The translations under genes and the position numbers were made by a program. DNA of 64,000 bases from Noviherbaspirillum sp. Root189. GTDB lineage: Bacteria > Pseudomonadota > Gammaproteobacteria > Burkholderiales > Burkholderiaceae_D. Positions 37,868 through 46,988 of the stretch are shown piece after piece. Every line of letters begins with the position of its first letter. Positions within the stretch are counted from its first letter, which is position 1. The notes below the pieces were generated by a model that was not told where the DNA came from, did no database searches, and was given only the letters and a program-made list of their open reading frames with translations. The stretch spans positions 27,652 to 91,651 of the forward strand of contig NZ_LMHZ01000015.1 of assembly GCF_001428545.1 (NCBI RefSeq), in the 5' to 3' direction.

Positions 37868-37894
37868 GCGGCATGCATTCCCCATGCATGCCGC
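37868..37894 (+). terminator. Perfect hairpin after rhlE
   Basis: An 11-bp stem (37868-37878 with 37884-37894), loop TCCCC, begins 10 bp past the rhlE stop. There is no T run, so its terminator role is uncertain. Confidence 0.5.
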
Positions 37895-38016
37895 CACTCA
37901 TCCTCTACGACGGCATATCGCAAACTATGCGAACATTTGTCGCATCTCCCTTCATTCCCGTCCTGCGCCGCATTAAAATGGCGATCAATATCTGCCTTTG
38001 AATAAGAAAGTCCGGA

Positions 38017-40710
38017 ATGGCATTAGCATCTGTATCCGGGAAGGATGGAGCTCAACCTTCCCGCCCTGACGAAGCACTGGAAAAACACACTCCGATGATG
38101 CAGCAGTATTTACGCATCAAGGCGGATCATCCGGGTACTCTGCTGTTTTATCGGATGGGTGATTTCTACGAGCTGTTCTTCGACGATGCGGAGAAGGCAG
38201 CGCGCATGCTGGGCATCACCCTGACCCAGCGCGGAACGTCAAATGGTAATCCGATCAAGATGGCGGGCGTGCCTTTCCATTCCGCGGACCAGTATCTGGC
38301 GAAGCTGATCAAATTCGGCGAGTCGGTGGCCATCTGCGAGCAAATCGGCGACCCCGCAACCAGCAAGGGGCCGGTCGAGCGCAAAGTCATCCGCGTCATT
38401 ACACCAGGCACGCTGACCGATTCCGACCTGCTTCCCGAAAAATCGGACCGACCGCTGCTGGCGGTCTGTACGATTACCCAGCGCAAGACAGTCACAGTCG
38501 GGCTGGCATGGTTGTCGATGGCAAGCGGCGCATTGAAACTCATGGAATTTGCCGGTGATGCCCGTGGATTCGATGCCCGCCTGAAGCAGGAACTCGAGCG
38601 GATTGCCCCGGCAGAAATCCTGCTTACGGATGACGTCGGCTTGATGCATATCCAGTCCGGCACCGGCAAGTTTACGTCTGTGCCGCAATGGCACTTCGAT
38701 CCGGAAAGCGGCCGGAAGGCGCTGCTCGATCAGCTCTCGGTATCGACATTGTCAGGTTTTGCAGCAGAAGGATTGACCGCAGCCATTGGCGCGGCAGGCG
38801 CCTTGCTGCGTTATGCGCAGTCTACACAGGGTAAGGGCCTGCAACATGTGCGAACCCTCGCCGTTGAAGCCGAAAATGAATTCATCGGACTTGACGCGTC
38901 GACTCGACGCAACCTTGAACTGACAGAAACCCTGCGCGGCTCTGACGATACGTCATCTCCTACTCTTTTCTCGCTGCTCGACCACTGCCGTACCGCGATG
39001 GGCTCACGCTTGCTGCGTCACTGGCTGCATCACGCGAAACGCGATCAGAACGTTGCCCGTTCGCGCCATGCCGCACTCAACGCACTTATGCGCGCCGATG
39101 CATCTTCAGGCTTGTCCACCACGCTGGCTGCTGTCCCGGACATTGAACGCATTACGACACGTATCGCGCTGCTGTCGGCGCGCCCGCGTGACTTGGCCGG
39201 CATGCGCAACGGCCTGCAGCAGCTGCCATCGCTCCGTGCCTATGTAGCGATGTGCAATAAAGACGCGGATGCGCCGCTACTGAAAGCGATTCACGATGCG
39301 CTGGCGACGCCGTCCGAATGCCTTGATCTGATAGAGCGCGGCATTGCACTTGAGCCTGCCGCATTGGTGCGCGACGGCGGTGTGATCGCGCGTGGTTATG
39401 ACACCGAACTCGATGAACTGCGCGCGTTGTCAGAAAATGCCGGCCAGTTCCTGGTAGAGCTCGAAACACGTGAACGTGCCCGGACCGGCATCGCCAACCT
39501 GCGTGTCGAATACAACAAGGTCCATGGCTTCTACATTGAAGTAACACACGGGCAAACCGATAAAGTGCCCGACGATTATCGTCGTCGTCAAACGCTGAAG
39601 AATGCCGAGCGTTACATCACTCCTGAGCTGAAAACTTTCGAAGACAAGGCATTATCGGCACAAGAACGTGCACTGGCACGGGAAAAATTTTTATACGACA
39701 AACTGTTAAATGAGCTGGCGCCGCATATCGGCACATTGCAGGCGATCGCCCATGCACTGGCCGAGCTCGACACGCTGGTGGCATTGGCGGATCATGCGAT
39801 GCGCAATAACTGGTGCGCGCCGCAACTCGTGTCCGAGCCGCGGATATTCATCGAGCAAGGACGGCATCCGGTCGTTGAAAACCAGATTGAACGCTTCATC
39901 GCCAATGACTGTGAACTGAGTAACGAACGCAAGCTGATGCTGATTACCGGACCCAACATGGGCGGAAAATCGACTTTCATGCGGCAGGTCGCCCTGATCA
40001 CCCTGCTCGCCTATGTCGGCAGCTTCGTACCGGCGACACAAGCGGTCATCGGCCCAATCGATCGCATTTTTACACGCATCGGGGCGGCGGATGATCTTGC
40101 GGGTGGCCGCTCGACGTTCATGGTGGAAATGACTGAATCCGCCGCTATCCTGAATAATGCCACCGAGCATTCGCTGGTACTCATGGATGAAGTCGGAAGG
40201 GGGACGTCGACCTTTGACGGACTTGCACTGGCATGGGCGATCGCACGCCATTTGATTGACGCGACGCGCAGCTTTACTTTGTTCGCCACCCATTATTTTG
40301 AGCTGACCCAGCTTCCGGAATCCCATCCATCCGCCGTGAATGTGCATTTGTCGGCAGTTGAGCACAAGGACAGCATCGTTTTTCTGCACGCGGTTCAACC
40401 TGGCCCAGCCTCGCAAAGCTATGGCTTGCAGGTCGCCCAGCTTGCTGGCGTTCCGCAACCAGTGATCAAGGCAGCGCGCAAACATCTTGCCACGCTCGAG
40501 GCCCATTCGGTACAAGCCACCCCACAATTTGATCTGTTTGCGCACAACAGCGTACCGCCGGAGGAAGAAGAGTTGAACGACGAACCGGAACAATCCGATA
40601 CGGTCACAGCTCTACTGGAGGCGATTGACGAGACAGATCCCGATGCCTTGTCGCCACGTGAAGCACTTGATGTGCTCTATCGGCTGAAACGTCTGGCCGC
40701 AAAAGAATGA
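38017..40710 (+). CDS. mutS: DNA mismatch repair protein MutS
   Basis: MutS (897 residues) recognises mismatches. The mismatch-reading Phe-x-Glu is F50/E52 in MGDFYELF, and the ATPase Walker A GPNMGGKS is at 645-652. The ABC-like signature (STFMVEMTE) and the C-terminal helix-turn-helix follow. It is of MutS1 type and slightly longer than the E. coli protein (853). Its stop overlaps the start of the next gene by 4 bp (ATGA). Confidence 0.97.
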   Translation: MALASVSGKDGAQPSRPDEALEKHTPMMQQYLRIKADHPGTLLFYRMGDFYELFFDDAEKAARMLGITLTQRGTSNGNPIKMAGVPFHSADQYLAKLIKFGESVAICEQIGDPATSKGPVERKVIRVITPGTLTDSDLLPEKSDRPLLAVCTITQRKTVTVGLAWLSMASGALKLMEFAGDARGFDARLKQELERIAPAEILLTDDVGLMHIQSGTGKFTSVPQWHFDPESGRKALLDQLSVSTLSGFAAEGLTAAIGAAGALLRYAQSTQGKGLQHVRTLAVEAENEFIGLDASTRRNLELTETLRGSDDTSSPTLFSLLDHCRTAMGSRLLRHWLHHAKRDQNVARSRHAALNALMRADASSGLSTTLAAVPDIERITTRIALLSARPRDLAGMRNGLQQLPSLRAYVAMCNKDADAPLLKAIHDALATPSECLDLIERGIALEPAALVRDGGVIARGYDTELDELRALSENAGQFLVELETRERARTGIANLRVEYNKVHGFYIEVTHGQTDKVPDDYRRRQTLKNAERYITPELKTFEDKALSAQERALAREKFLYDKLLNELAPHIGTLQAIAHALAELDTLVALADHAMRNNWCAPQLVSEPRIFIEQGRHPVVENQIERFIANDCELSNERKLMLITGPNMGGKSTFMRQVALITLLAYVGSFVPATQAVIGPIDRIFTRIGAADDLAGGRSTFMVEMTESAAILNNATEHSLVLMDEVGRGTSTFDGLALAWAIARHLIDATRSFTLFATHYFELTQLPESHPSAVNVHLSAVEHKDSIVFLHAVQPGPASQSYGLQVAQLAGVPQPVIKAARKHLATLEAHSVQATPQFDLFAHNSVPPEEEELNDEPEQSDTVTALLEAIDETDPDALSPREALDVLYRLKRLAAKE

Positions 40711-41636
40711 ATAAAAGCATCTTGCAAGGTCTGGCATTGTGTGGATTGTTGTCACTCAGTGTCGGCGTTAGTGCGCAGGACGAAGGTTTCAGCTTCGGCG
40801 TGCTATCGCACGTCATCCGTAATGCGGCCGATGAAGCAAGCTTGCGCGAAGGCGTGGAAGCCAGCGATGCGGAGAACCTGGCATTCGTTGTAGTCAACGG
40901 TATCAAAGGTGGTTTTGAACCATGCACGGATAAGCTCTACCATCGTCGCAAAGCCATGCTTCATGAAGCAAAGAATGGCCTTATCGTCTCGCTGGCCGCA
41001 AGTGACTGGGCCGAGTGCAAACAGCCGAACGGAAAGTCCGCAGCAGTCAGCAAGTTGAGTCTGATGCGAGAACTCATGTATGGCGATGAATTCTCCATAG
41101 GGGATAGCAAAATCCCGGTTTTGCGGCAATCCACTATCGCCAAATTTCGCGATTTTGCGGAAAACGTGCGTTGGGAAATCGCGGGTACCATGTTTGCCAC
41201 GATCAATCTACCGCGCAATAACAATCACTATGTTATCGATGCCGGGCGCAACAGTGAATTCGAAGACCGTCTTGTAGCCAACCGGGAGTGGTTGAATCGT
41301 GTTTTCACGTATGCGACACGACGCAAGATGGACGCCATCGTTCTGTTCTGTGATGGCAATCCGTTGGCTGTCCCACGTGCCGGCACAGTGCAGCGAGACG
41401 GCTATGCAGAGACTCGCAAACAAATCAAAGCTCTGGCCGCCAAATTTACAGGCAAGGTGCTGATCATACACAGCCAATCTGGCAGTGATACGCCTGCCAG
41501 CACCATACACTGGCGGGGCAATCTTGGCGACCTCGATACTGGAACGGGTTGGACCAAGCTCACAGTTCACCAGTCCGGACCGGGACTGTTCAGCCTTAGC
41601 ACGCCGGCCACGCAAACATCAGGTGGCAGTCGTTAA
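40707..41636 (+). CDS. Secreted protein of unknown function coupled to mutS
   Basis: This 309-residue protein starts with a Sec signal peptide (about 1-23, cleavage after VSA). The mature part has the phrases [29 protein letters not shown] and ISLAA-like strands that faintly recall the core of phosphoesterase-like folds. The metal-binding His/Asp motifs of true metallophosphoesterases are absent, so no function is assigned. Two Cys (C72 region and C103 region) could form a disulfide. The 4-bp overlap with mutS implies translational coupling, which is odd for an exported protein following a repair gene. Confidence 0.75.
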   Translation: MNKSILQGLALCGLLSLSVGVSAQDEGFSFGVLSHVIRNAADEASLREGVEASDAENLAFVVVNGIKGGFEPCTDKLYHRRKAMLHEAKNGLIVSLAASDWAECKQPNGKSAAVSKLSLMRELMYGDEFSIGDSKIPVLRQSTIAKFRDFAENVRWEIAGTMFATINLPRNNNHYVIDAGRNSEFEDRLVANREWLNRVFTYATRRKMDAIVLFCDGNPLAVPRAGTVQRDGYAETRKQIKALAAKFTGKVLIIHSQSGSDTPASTIHWRGNLGDLDTGTGWTKLTVHQSGPGLFSLSTPATQTSGGSR

Positions 41637-41896
41637 AAAAGAAAAACACTTCAAGGCTTCCGCAAGATATGCTCTGCCACGCAGCAGCGGCAATTGTGAT
41701 GCATGACCAATGCTGATCGGATAAAAGAATAAGCGCAAGATGCACCCATCTATCCGACTAAGAACCTGGATCACCGTTAAAACCGAGGTCGGCCACGGTG
41801 ATTCGAAGGTACTCAGGCGGGATCGCACCCGCCGTGCGTGGTGTCCATTCCCTCGCCAAGTGAAGCCGGCGACGCAACGAGCACCACGCTTACAAA
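41637..41896. other. Intergenic region between convergent genes
   Basis: No gene is evident in these 260 bases. A GGCGGG/CCCGCC pairing near 41817-41835 is the only structure noticed. Confidence 0.4.
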
Positions 41897-42433
41897 TCAA
41901 TGAATCGGATGGCTACGGAACTGATCTCCTTCGTCCCCTTCGAGATCATCATGATGACCATGTGCCCCATGGACGTGGCCGTGCGAGATTTCCTCTTCCG
42001 TTGCAGCGCGCACTTCCGCCACATTCAAATTAAAGCGTAATGCCATGCCGGCCAAGGGATGATTTCCATCAAGAACCACTTTATCGTCGGCAATATCGGT
42101 CACGGTAAAGATCAGCGATTCATCGCCCGATTCAGTGCTGTCAGGTGTCCCTTCGAATTGCATACCAACCTCGATCGGCTCAGGCAGACGATTGCGTGGT
42201 TCAATCTTGATCAGGTCGGAGTCGTATTCGCCAAATGCATCTTCCGGCTCAACCTGAATCGTGGTTTCATAGCCCGCGTCCTTGCCGTCCAGCGCCTCCT
42301 CGATCTTGGGTAGCGTGTTCTCATAGCCACCGTGGAGATACACCATCGGCTCTTGGCTTTCCTCGATCAGATTGCCCTGAGCATCTGATAGTTTGTAGTG
42401 GACAGTCACTACCGTGTTCTTGGCAATCTTCAT
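41897..42433 (-). CDS. slyD: SlyD-type FKBP peptidyl-prolyl isomerase
   Basis: This 178-residue protein has the FKBP domain interrupted by the IF chaperone domain (about 70-125), as in SlyD. The C-terminal tail is His/Asp-rich (HGHVHGAHGHHDD), a nickel/zinc-binding feature linked to hydrogenase maturation in E. coli. I chose the ATG at 42431-42433 (MKIAKNTVVTVHYKL), over an upstream start lacking family similarity. Confidence 0.94.
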   Translation of the reverse strand: MKIAKNTVVTVHYKLSDAQGNLIEESQEPMVYLHGGYENTLPKIEEALDGKDAGYETTIQVEPEDAFGEYDSDLIKIEPRNRLPEPIEVGMQFEGTPDSTESGDESLIFTVTDIADDKVVLDGNHPLAGMALRFNLNVAEVRAATEEEISHGHVHGAHGHHDDLEGDEGDQFRSHPIH

Positions 42434-42518
42434 GGCGTTTCCTTTCATATGAACATTCACGCAAATTATACCGGCAGAGGGCAATAGCCATACTTATCTC
42501 TATCTATATAATGCCGGC

Positions 42519-43640
42519 ATGGATAATTTCAGTGTACTCGGCGAACTTACGCCGCAAAAATTCCTTCGTGATTACTGGCACAAGCGGCCTCTGCTGATAC
42601 GTCAGGCCATACCCGGATTCAAACCGTTGCTCAGCCGGGAAGCCTTGTGCGAAATGGCAGCGCAGGACGATGTCGAATCTCGCCTCATTACCCACTTCGA
42701 CGGTACGTGGCAGATGCAAAACGGACCATTGCCGCGCCTCCCCTCTGTCCGAAAAAAAGAATGGACACTACTGGTGCAGGGAGTCAACTTGCACAGTGAT
42801 GCTGCCGACGCGCTTCTCCAGCGATTCCGCTTTATTCCTGATGCACGTCTGGATGACCTGATGATCAGCTATGCGACCGATCAGGGCGGTGTCGGTCCCC
42901 ACTTCGATTCATATGATGTGTTTTTGTTGCAGGCCCACGGACGACGCCGATGGAAAATCAGTGCGCAAGACAATCTGGATCTGGTCGAAGGCATGCCTTT
43001 GAAGATACTGAGAAATTTCCAGCAGGAAGAGGAATACATTCTCGAACCCGGCGATATGCTTTACCTGCCGCCGCATTATGCCCACGATGGCATCGCGGAA
43101 GGTGAATGCATGACGTATTCGATCGGCTTTCGTGCACCGCCTTTCCAGGAACTGGGCGAAGCATTTTTACAGTTCATGGCGGATTCGATCGACCTGCCCG
43201 GGCGCTACGCAGACCCTGCCCTCACCACGGCGAAGCATCCGGCTGAAATTAGCCGCGACATGATTTCAGTCGTAGCGACCGAACTCGAAAAAATTCGTTT
43301 TACTAACGATGATGTCACTATTTTCCTGGGCCAGTATTTAACCGAACCCAAGGCGAATGTCTTCTTCGACGCACCGGCAAAGCCTCTTAGTCCGGCGAAG
43401 TTTGCACAAGCCGCGCAAAAACGAGGCGTCAGGCTTTCCCGTAAAACACGCATGTTGTATCGGGGCCGACATGTTTTCGTGAACGGCGAATCATTTTCTG
43501 TCGGCGCAGATGACAAAAAACTCCTCGTGACGATGGCGGACAATCGTGGCTTGTCGGGACCGGAAGTAGCAATGGCGTCATCCGATGTGATGGAAGCGCT
43601 GACCCTCTGGTACGAAGACGGGTGGATAATTGTTTCTTAA
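42519..43640 (+). CDS. roxA: Ribosomal protein uL16 arginine hydroxylase (RoxA/YcfD-like cupin)
   Basis: This 373-residue JmjC-type 2-oxoglutarate oxygenase has the Fe(II) ligands H128xD130 (GPHFDSYDVF) and H189 (YAHDGIAEG). YcfD in E. coli hydroxylates an arginine of L16. The C-terminal winged-helix-like domain (about 270-373) is present. It diverges from slyD. The family is certain; the L16 substrate is carried over from E. coli. Confidence 0.88.
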   Translation: MDNFSVLGELTPQKFLRDYWHKRPLLIRQAIPGFKPLLSREALCEMAAQDDVESRLITHFDGTWQMQNGPLPRLPSVRKKEWTLLVQGVNLHSDAADALLQRFRFIPDARLDDLMISYATDQGGVGPHFDSYDVFLLQAHGRRRWKISAQDNLDLVEGMPLKILRNFQQEEEYILEPGDMLYLPPHYAHDGIAEGECMTYSIGFRAPPFQELGEAFLQFMADSIDLPGRYADPALTTAKHPAEISRDMISVVATELEKIRFTNDDVTIFLGQYLTEPKANVFFDAPAKPLSPAKFAQAAQKRGVRLSRKTRMLYRGRHVFVNGESFSVGADDKKLLVTMADNRGLSGPEVAMASSDVMEALTLWYEDGWIIVS

Positions 43641-43842
43641 TTGAATCAATCGTTGCAAGCTTACAAAAACCTTACTGAAAGGTAACCGGCATACGTGTTG
43701 TTGCAGGAAAAACGCTATAATTGCGAGTTAGGAAGTTTTCAATGTGTGCATCGCAACATGAATATGAAAACGCCTACCGAGCGATAATTACCGGTAATTA
43801 TTCATCGCATAATTTTTTATAAAAATTTTTTAAGGGAAATCC

Positions 43843-44118
43843 ATGAAAAAGACTCTGTTGATCGCCTCCCTGCTGGCTGTTGCTCTGGCTGCTTGCGGTA
43901 AGAAAGAAGAAGCTGCTGCACCGACACCAGCACCGGCTGCTGCTGCACCGGCTGCTTCCGAACCAGCACCGGCTGCTGCTGCACCGGCTGCTGACGCTGC
44001 TGCACCGGCTGCTCCTGCTGCTGACGCAGCTGCTCCGACAGCTGCTGCACCGGCTGCCGACGCTGCTGCTCCCGCAGCTTCCGCACCGGCTGCTACTGAC
44101 GCTCCTGCATCCAAGTAA
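43843..44118 (+). CDS. Small Ala/Pro-rich lipoprotein
   Basis: This 91-residue protein has a lipoprotein signal with lipobox LAAC (Cys 18), a short charged GKKEEA stretch, then about 65 residues of only Ala, Pro, Asp, Thr, Ser and Glu in repeats such as PAADAAAPA. It would be a flexible outer-membrane-anchored chain. The DNA is a GCTGCTGCACCGGCT-like repeat and so prone to length change. A TATAAT box lies at 43716-43721 and a strong terminator follows, so it is probably well expressed alone. Confidence 0.85.
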   Translation: MKKTLLIASLLAVALAACGKKEEAAAPTPAPAAAAPAASEPAPAAAAPAADAAAPAAPAADAAAPTAAAPAADAAAPAASAPAATDAPASK

Positions 44119-44134
44119 TCCCGGATTACTGAAG

Positions 44135-44162
44135 AAAAGCCGGCCTTCGGGCCGGCTTTTTT
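44135..44162. terminator. Bidirectional intrinsic terminator
   Basis: An 11-bp perfect stem with the stable TTCG tetraloop (44135-44145, 44150-44160) ends in six T. It serves the lipoprotein gene and, on the other strand, the receiver gene. Confidence 0.92.
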
Positions 44163-44188
44163 ATTGGTCAACGTTTTATCGCAGAATT

Positions 44189-44665
44189 TTAACTTCCCTC
44201 TTTCAGCAATTTAACAATTTCTTCCAGTCTGTATGGCTTGCTGAGAAACGCAAAGTCATAAATTGAGCCATGTCCGGCTGATATTGCCTCTTGCGGATAA
44301 CCTGAAACCAGAATGATTTTCATAGAGGGGTAAAGCTTACGGGTTTCATGCCCGAGCTGGATACCATTGATCCCCGGCATCACGACATCCGTGAATAACA
44401 AATCGAAGTCAGGTGTGTCCCTCAGGATCTCAAGCGCCTCATCACCGCTAGTGGCGGTATGAACTTCAAAGCCCAATTGCCGAAACAGCACTGCAGCCAA
44501 ATCCAATAGGTCTACGTTATCGTCGACAAGCAAGACCTTGTAGCTATTCGTCCCGCTCCGTGAAAAGTCTCTTTGCTTGCCGTTCAGAATTAGGCCTGCT
44601 TGGTTTGGCTTTCTATTCTGCGGCAAGACTACCGGAGCGTGGGTGTATGTTGGTAGAGTTGTCAT
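44189..44665 (-). CDS. Single-domain response regulator (receiver only)
   Basis: This 158-residue protein has a 42-residue N-terminal extension of no known motif, then a CheY-like receiver domain with acidic pocket D48/D49, phosphorylation site D93 (FTDVVMPG), S121 and K143. There is no output domain and no histidine kinase nearby. It may relay phosphate to a partner elsewhere. The start at 44665 has GAGG upstream; a later start near residue 40 is possible. Confidence 0.82.
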   Translation of the reverse strand: MTTLPTYTHAPVVLPQNRKPNQAGLILNGKQRDFSRSGTNSYKVLLVDDNVDLLDLAAVLFRQLGFEVHTATSGDEALEILRDTPDFDLLFTDVVMPGINGIQLGHETRKLYPSMKIILVSGYPQEAISAGHGSIYDFAFLSKPYRLEEIVKLLKEGS

Positions 44666-44737
44666 GTATCCGCGACCTCCATTGGTCCTATTGGTTTCCT
44701 GGACCGGAGATGTACCTGTTTGCCTTGGGCTGCGTTT

Positions 44738-44905
44738 TCAACGGTGCTCATTTTCACGTTGGTGCTCTTCCAGTACGATGAAGCAGGTGTCCTCAAAGGA
44801 CATCTGTTCTAAGACCTGCATAAGTTCATATCGTTTTGACGTTTCAGGTATTCCACTTCTCCAATTCTTTATTTCGATGCCCGGTCTTGGTCCGGGAATT
44901 GCCAC
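44738..44905 (-). CDS. Possible 55-residue small protein
   Basis: A leftward ORF opens with GTG at 44903-44905 and stops at 44738-44740. GGGG lies at a workable distance upstream as a ribosome site. The product reads like a folded, charged protein (for example SKRYELMQVLEQMSFEDTCF). It begins with a Pro/Gly segment and ends in a Glu/Arg/His-rich tail. It lies 72 bp upstream of the receiver gene in the same direction. It was read by hand and is unrecognised; it could be chance. Confidence 0.35.
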   Translation of the reverse strand: MAIPGPRPGIEIKNWRSGIPETSKRYELMQVLEQMSFEDTCFIVLEEHQRENEHR

Positions 44906-44966
44906 ATAGATTACCCCAGATTTCCGGCTACCTCGACAAATAGGTCATGCTGCACACTCGATTTTC

Positions 44967-45012
44967 TTGTATTAATACGATGATTCCATTATTATGGAAT
45001 CATCGTATTAAT
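44967..45012 (+). promoter_or_regulatory. ars promoter overlapped by a large perfect dyad operator
   Basis: A promoter TTGTAT (44967-44972) - 17 bp - TATTAT (44990-44995) precedes arsR. It is overlaid by an inverted repeat with perfect 19-bp arms, 44971-44989 (ATTAATACGATGATTCCAT) and 44994-45012, separated by TATT. The -10 thus begins in the loop. This is the natural ArsR operator, and the transcript would start inside the right arm. Confidence 0.85.
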
Positions 45013-45029
45013 TTCAACATTTTTGAATA

Positions 45030-45368
45030 GTGGAAAATAAAGCCGTATTAGCCGCACTTGCCGCACTAGCGCAGGATTCCCGCCTGGCGGTCTTTCGTTT
45101 ACTGGTACAAGCTGGCCCTGAGGGCTTGGCGGCGTCCAAAATTGCGGAGCAGTTGGAGATGCCGCCGTCGTCCCTTTCCTTCCACCTGAAAGAATTGACC
45201 CACGCCGAACTGGTAACGCAGACCAAGATGGGACGCTCAATAATTTATTCAGCCAATTTTCCAACAATGAACACTTTAATTGGTTTTTTGACTGAAAACT
45301 GTTGCGGCGGAAATGCTTGTTCCGCCGTTCGTGTACCTGACTGTTCAAAAGAAGGAGTCTGTTCATGA
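45030..45368 (+). CDS. arsR: ArsR-family arsenite-responsive repressor
   Basis: This 112-residue ArsR/SmtB winged helix (GLAASKIAEQLEMPPSSLSFHLKELTHAELV) has a C-terminal As(III) site of C91, C92 and C97. That resembles the Acidithiobacillus ferrooxidans ArsR type (a vicinal Cys pair plus one downstream) rather than the E. coli helix-3 site. Extra Cys occur at 105 and 111. It starts with GTG and its stop overlaps arsI by 4 bp (ATGA). It heads the arsenic operon and its operator dyad lies directly upstream. Confidence 0.93.
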   Translation: MENKAVLAALAALAQDSRLAVFRLLVQAGPEGLAASKIAEQLEMPPSSLSFHLKELTHAELVTQTKMGRSIIYSANFPTMNTLIGFLTENCCGGNACSAVRVPDCSKEGVCS

Positions 45369-45856
45369 AACGCCTACACGTACATGTGTCTGTCGACAAC
45401 CTCGCTGACAGCATCAAGTTCTACTCCGGCATGTTTGCCAGCGAACCCACCGTTGTAAAAGCAGACTATGCAAAGTGGATGCTCGACGACCCTCATGTCA
45501 ATTTTGCGATTTCGGCACGGGGAGCGCAGACCGGCTTGAACCACTTGGGGATACAGGTGGAATCGGCGAACGAACTGAGCGAAATGCAATGCCGCCTCAA
45601 TGCCTTGCAGCCCGGCGTGGAGAAAGAGGAAGGCGTAGCCTGCTGCTATGCAAAGTCAGATAAATACTGGATTAACGACCCGTCAGGGATTGCTTGGGAA
45701 ACTTACCATACACTTGATACCATCCCTGTCTTTGGCGCACCGGGCAAAACGCCTGCCGGCTCCGAAGCATGCTGCATCCCTCTTGCAACAACTAACGCCG
45801 AGTCGCCCTGCTGTGTACCAAAGACACAAAAAGCGAATTCTGGTGCCTGCTGCTAG
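45365..45856 (+). CDS. arsI: ArsI/CadI-family metalloenzyme (C-As lyase-like)
   Basis: This 163-residue vicinal oxygen chelate protein has Fe(II) ligands H5 or H7, H60 and E112, and the vicinal pair C93-C94 in EGVACCYAKSDKYW. ArsI enzymes use such a pair to hold trivalent methyl- or phenylarsenicals while dioxygen cleaves the C-As bond. The last 30 residues add three more Cys pairs (136-137, 149-150, 162-163). The substrate may therefore be organoarsenicals, though CadI relatives are linked to cadmium. AAGGAG lies before the start. Confidence 0.85.
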   Translation: MKRLHVHVSVDNLADSIKFYSGMFASEPTVVKADYAKWMLDDPHVNFAISARGAQTGLNHLGIQVESANELSEMQCRLNALQPGVEKEEGVACCYAKSDKYWINDPSGIAWETYHTLDTIPVFGAPGKTPAGSEACCIPLATTNAESPCCVPKTQKANSGACC

Positions 45857-45859
45857 GTC

Positions 45860-46297
45860 ATGACCGTGCTACGACTGGCTACAACCGACGATCTGGCCGC
45901 TGTTCTGGCATTGCTCAAGGACAGTGGCTTGCCATACCAGGACATAGACATAACACGACCGATCGAATTCCTCGTTGCGACGACCGGCCAGGCCATGCTT
46001 GGTGCAATAGGTCTCGAACGTTTCCAAGACAATGGCTTGTTGCGCTCCCTGGTTGTTCGCCCAGAAAGCCGCTCGACCGGACTTGGAACTCAGCTTGCTA
46101 ACGCCATGGAAAACAATGCACGCAAGGCTAACGTCAAGGTACTTTACCTGTTAACCACCACCGCAGCCGATTTTTTCGCTCGCCGAGGTTATGAAGTTAT
46201 AGCACGGTCCGAAGCCCCGCTAACGTTACAGTCTACCGCTGAATTTTCTGCCTTATGCCCGTCACAGGCCATGTGCATGCGTCGAACCTTAACCTAG
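45860..46297 (+). CDS. arsN2: GNAT acetyltransferase ArsN2
   Basis: This 145-residue GNAT enzyme has the acetyl-CoA loop region (RSLVVRPESRSTGLGTQL) and matches the ArsN2 group found in ars operons. Related ArsN1 acetylates phosphinothricin-like arsinothricin; the target of ArsN2 is less clear. It starts 3 bp after the arsI stop. Its own TAG stop lies in the CTAG at the edge of the inverted-repeat element, so the last codons may have been touched by that insertion. Confidence 0.85.
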   Translation: MTVLRLATTDDLAAVLALLKDSGLPYQDIDITRPIEFLVATTGQAMLGAIGLERFQDNGLLRSLVVRPESRSTGLGTQLANAMENNARKANVKVLYLLTTTAADFFARRGYEVIARSEAPLTLQSTAEFSALCPSQAMCMRRTLT

Positions 46298-46405
46298 AGC
46301 GGATTTCATCGTGTGTACTGTCGCCTCGGTCCGCCTTGACGCGCAGGACGGCGTTGCTTGTCGCTTGTGTGGCCCGCCACACGGCACTTATGAAATCCGC
46401 TCTAG
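46294..46405. mobile_element. MITE-like 112-bp inverted-repeat element
   Basis: Perfect 16-bp terminal repeats, CTAGAGCGGATTTCAT (46294-46309) and its complement (46390-46405), bound an 80-bp core without coding capacity. The core contains further pairings, including a GTGTGGC/GCCACAC stem near 46368-46383. The outer CTAG on both sides could be a 4-bp target duplication with 12-bp repeats inside, as made by some IS5-family elements. It lies between arsN2 and arsC and so would be transcribed. Confidence 0.7.
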
Positions 46406-46419
46406 TAATCTGAACAATC

Positions 46420-46929
46420 ATGACTGACAAGACTTATAACGTGCTGTTCCTTTGCACTGGCAATTCCGCACGCAGCATCATGGCCGAGGCCTTGGTAACC
46501 ACCATGGGAAAGGGCCTCTTCCAGGGTTTTAGCGCAGGAAGCAAGCCCGCCGGCAAAGTGAATCCCTTTGCCATCGAGCAAGTTCAAAAGACCGGTTATC
46601 CGGTGGACAAATTACGCAGCAAGAGCTGGGATGAATTCGCGCTCGAAGCGGCCCCTTCCATGGATTTTATTATTACGGTATGTGACAACGCCGCTGGTGA
46701 GGCTTGTCCTTACTGGCCGGGTCATCCTGCGACATCGCACTGGGGATTTGAAGACCCGGCTGCGGTCGAAGGCACTGATGCGGAAAAGCGCGCGGCCTTT
46801 GAGAAGGTCTTCAAGCAAATTATGGGGCGAATAAATATTTTTGTTAACCTCCCACTGCAACTTCTTGAAAAACAAGCGATTCAAGAGGCAATCGAGAAAA
46901 TCGGTGATACGCCAGTCACTCCTGCCTGA
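46420..46929 (+). CDS. arsC: Arsenate reductase, low-molecular-weight phosphatase type
   Basis: ArsC (169 residues) reduces arsenate to arsenite. It has the PTP loop C12TGNSAR18, candidate relay cysteines C88 and C96, and the general acid Asp in GFEDPAA (about 112). The two-Cys relay resembles thioredoxin-coupled enzymes, but the exact partner is uncertain. Its start lies 14 bp after the inverted-repeat element and no clear ribosome site remains upstream, which may lower translation. Confidence 0.92.
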   Translation: MTDKTYNVLFLCTGNSARSIMAEALVTTMGKGLFQGFSAGSKPAGKVNPFAIEQVQKTGYPVDKLRSKSWDEFALEAAPSMDFIITVCDNAAGEACPYWPGHPATSHWGFEDPAAVEGTDAEKRAAFEKVFKQIMGRINIFVNLPLQLLEKQAIQEAIEKIGDTPVTPA

Positions 46930-46988
46930 GCCTCGCTATTCGGCTCCTGTCCCAGTGAGACAGGAAGCATTTATTTTCCACATACGCA

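Noticed and set aside
43900..44120. Short-period DNA repeat that might be taken for a CRISPR or VNTR array
   Set aside because: It is the in-frame Ala/Pro coding repeat of the small lipoprotein; there are no unique spacers.
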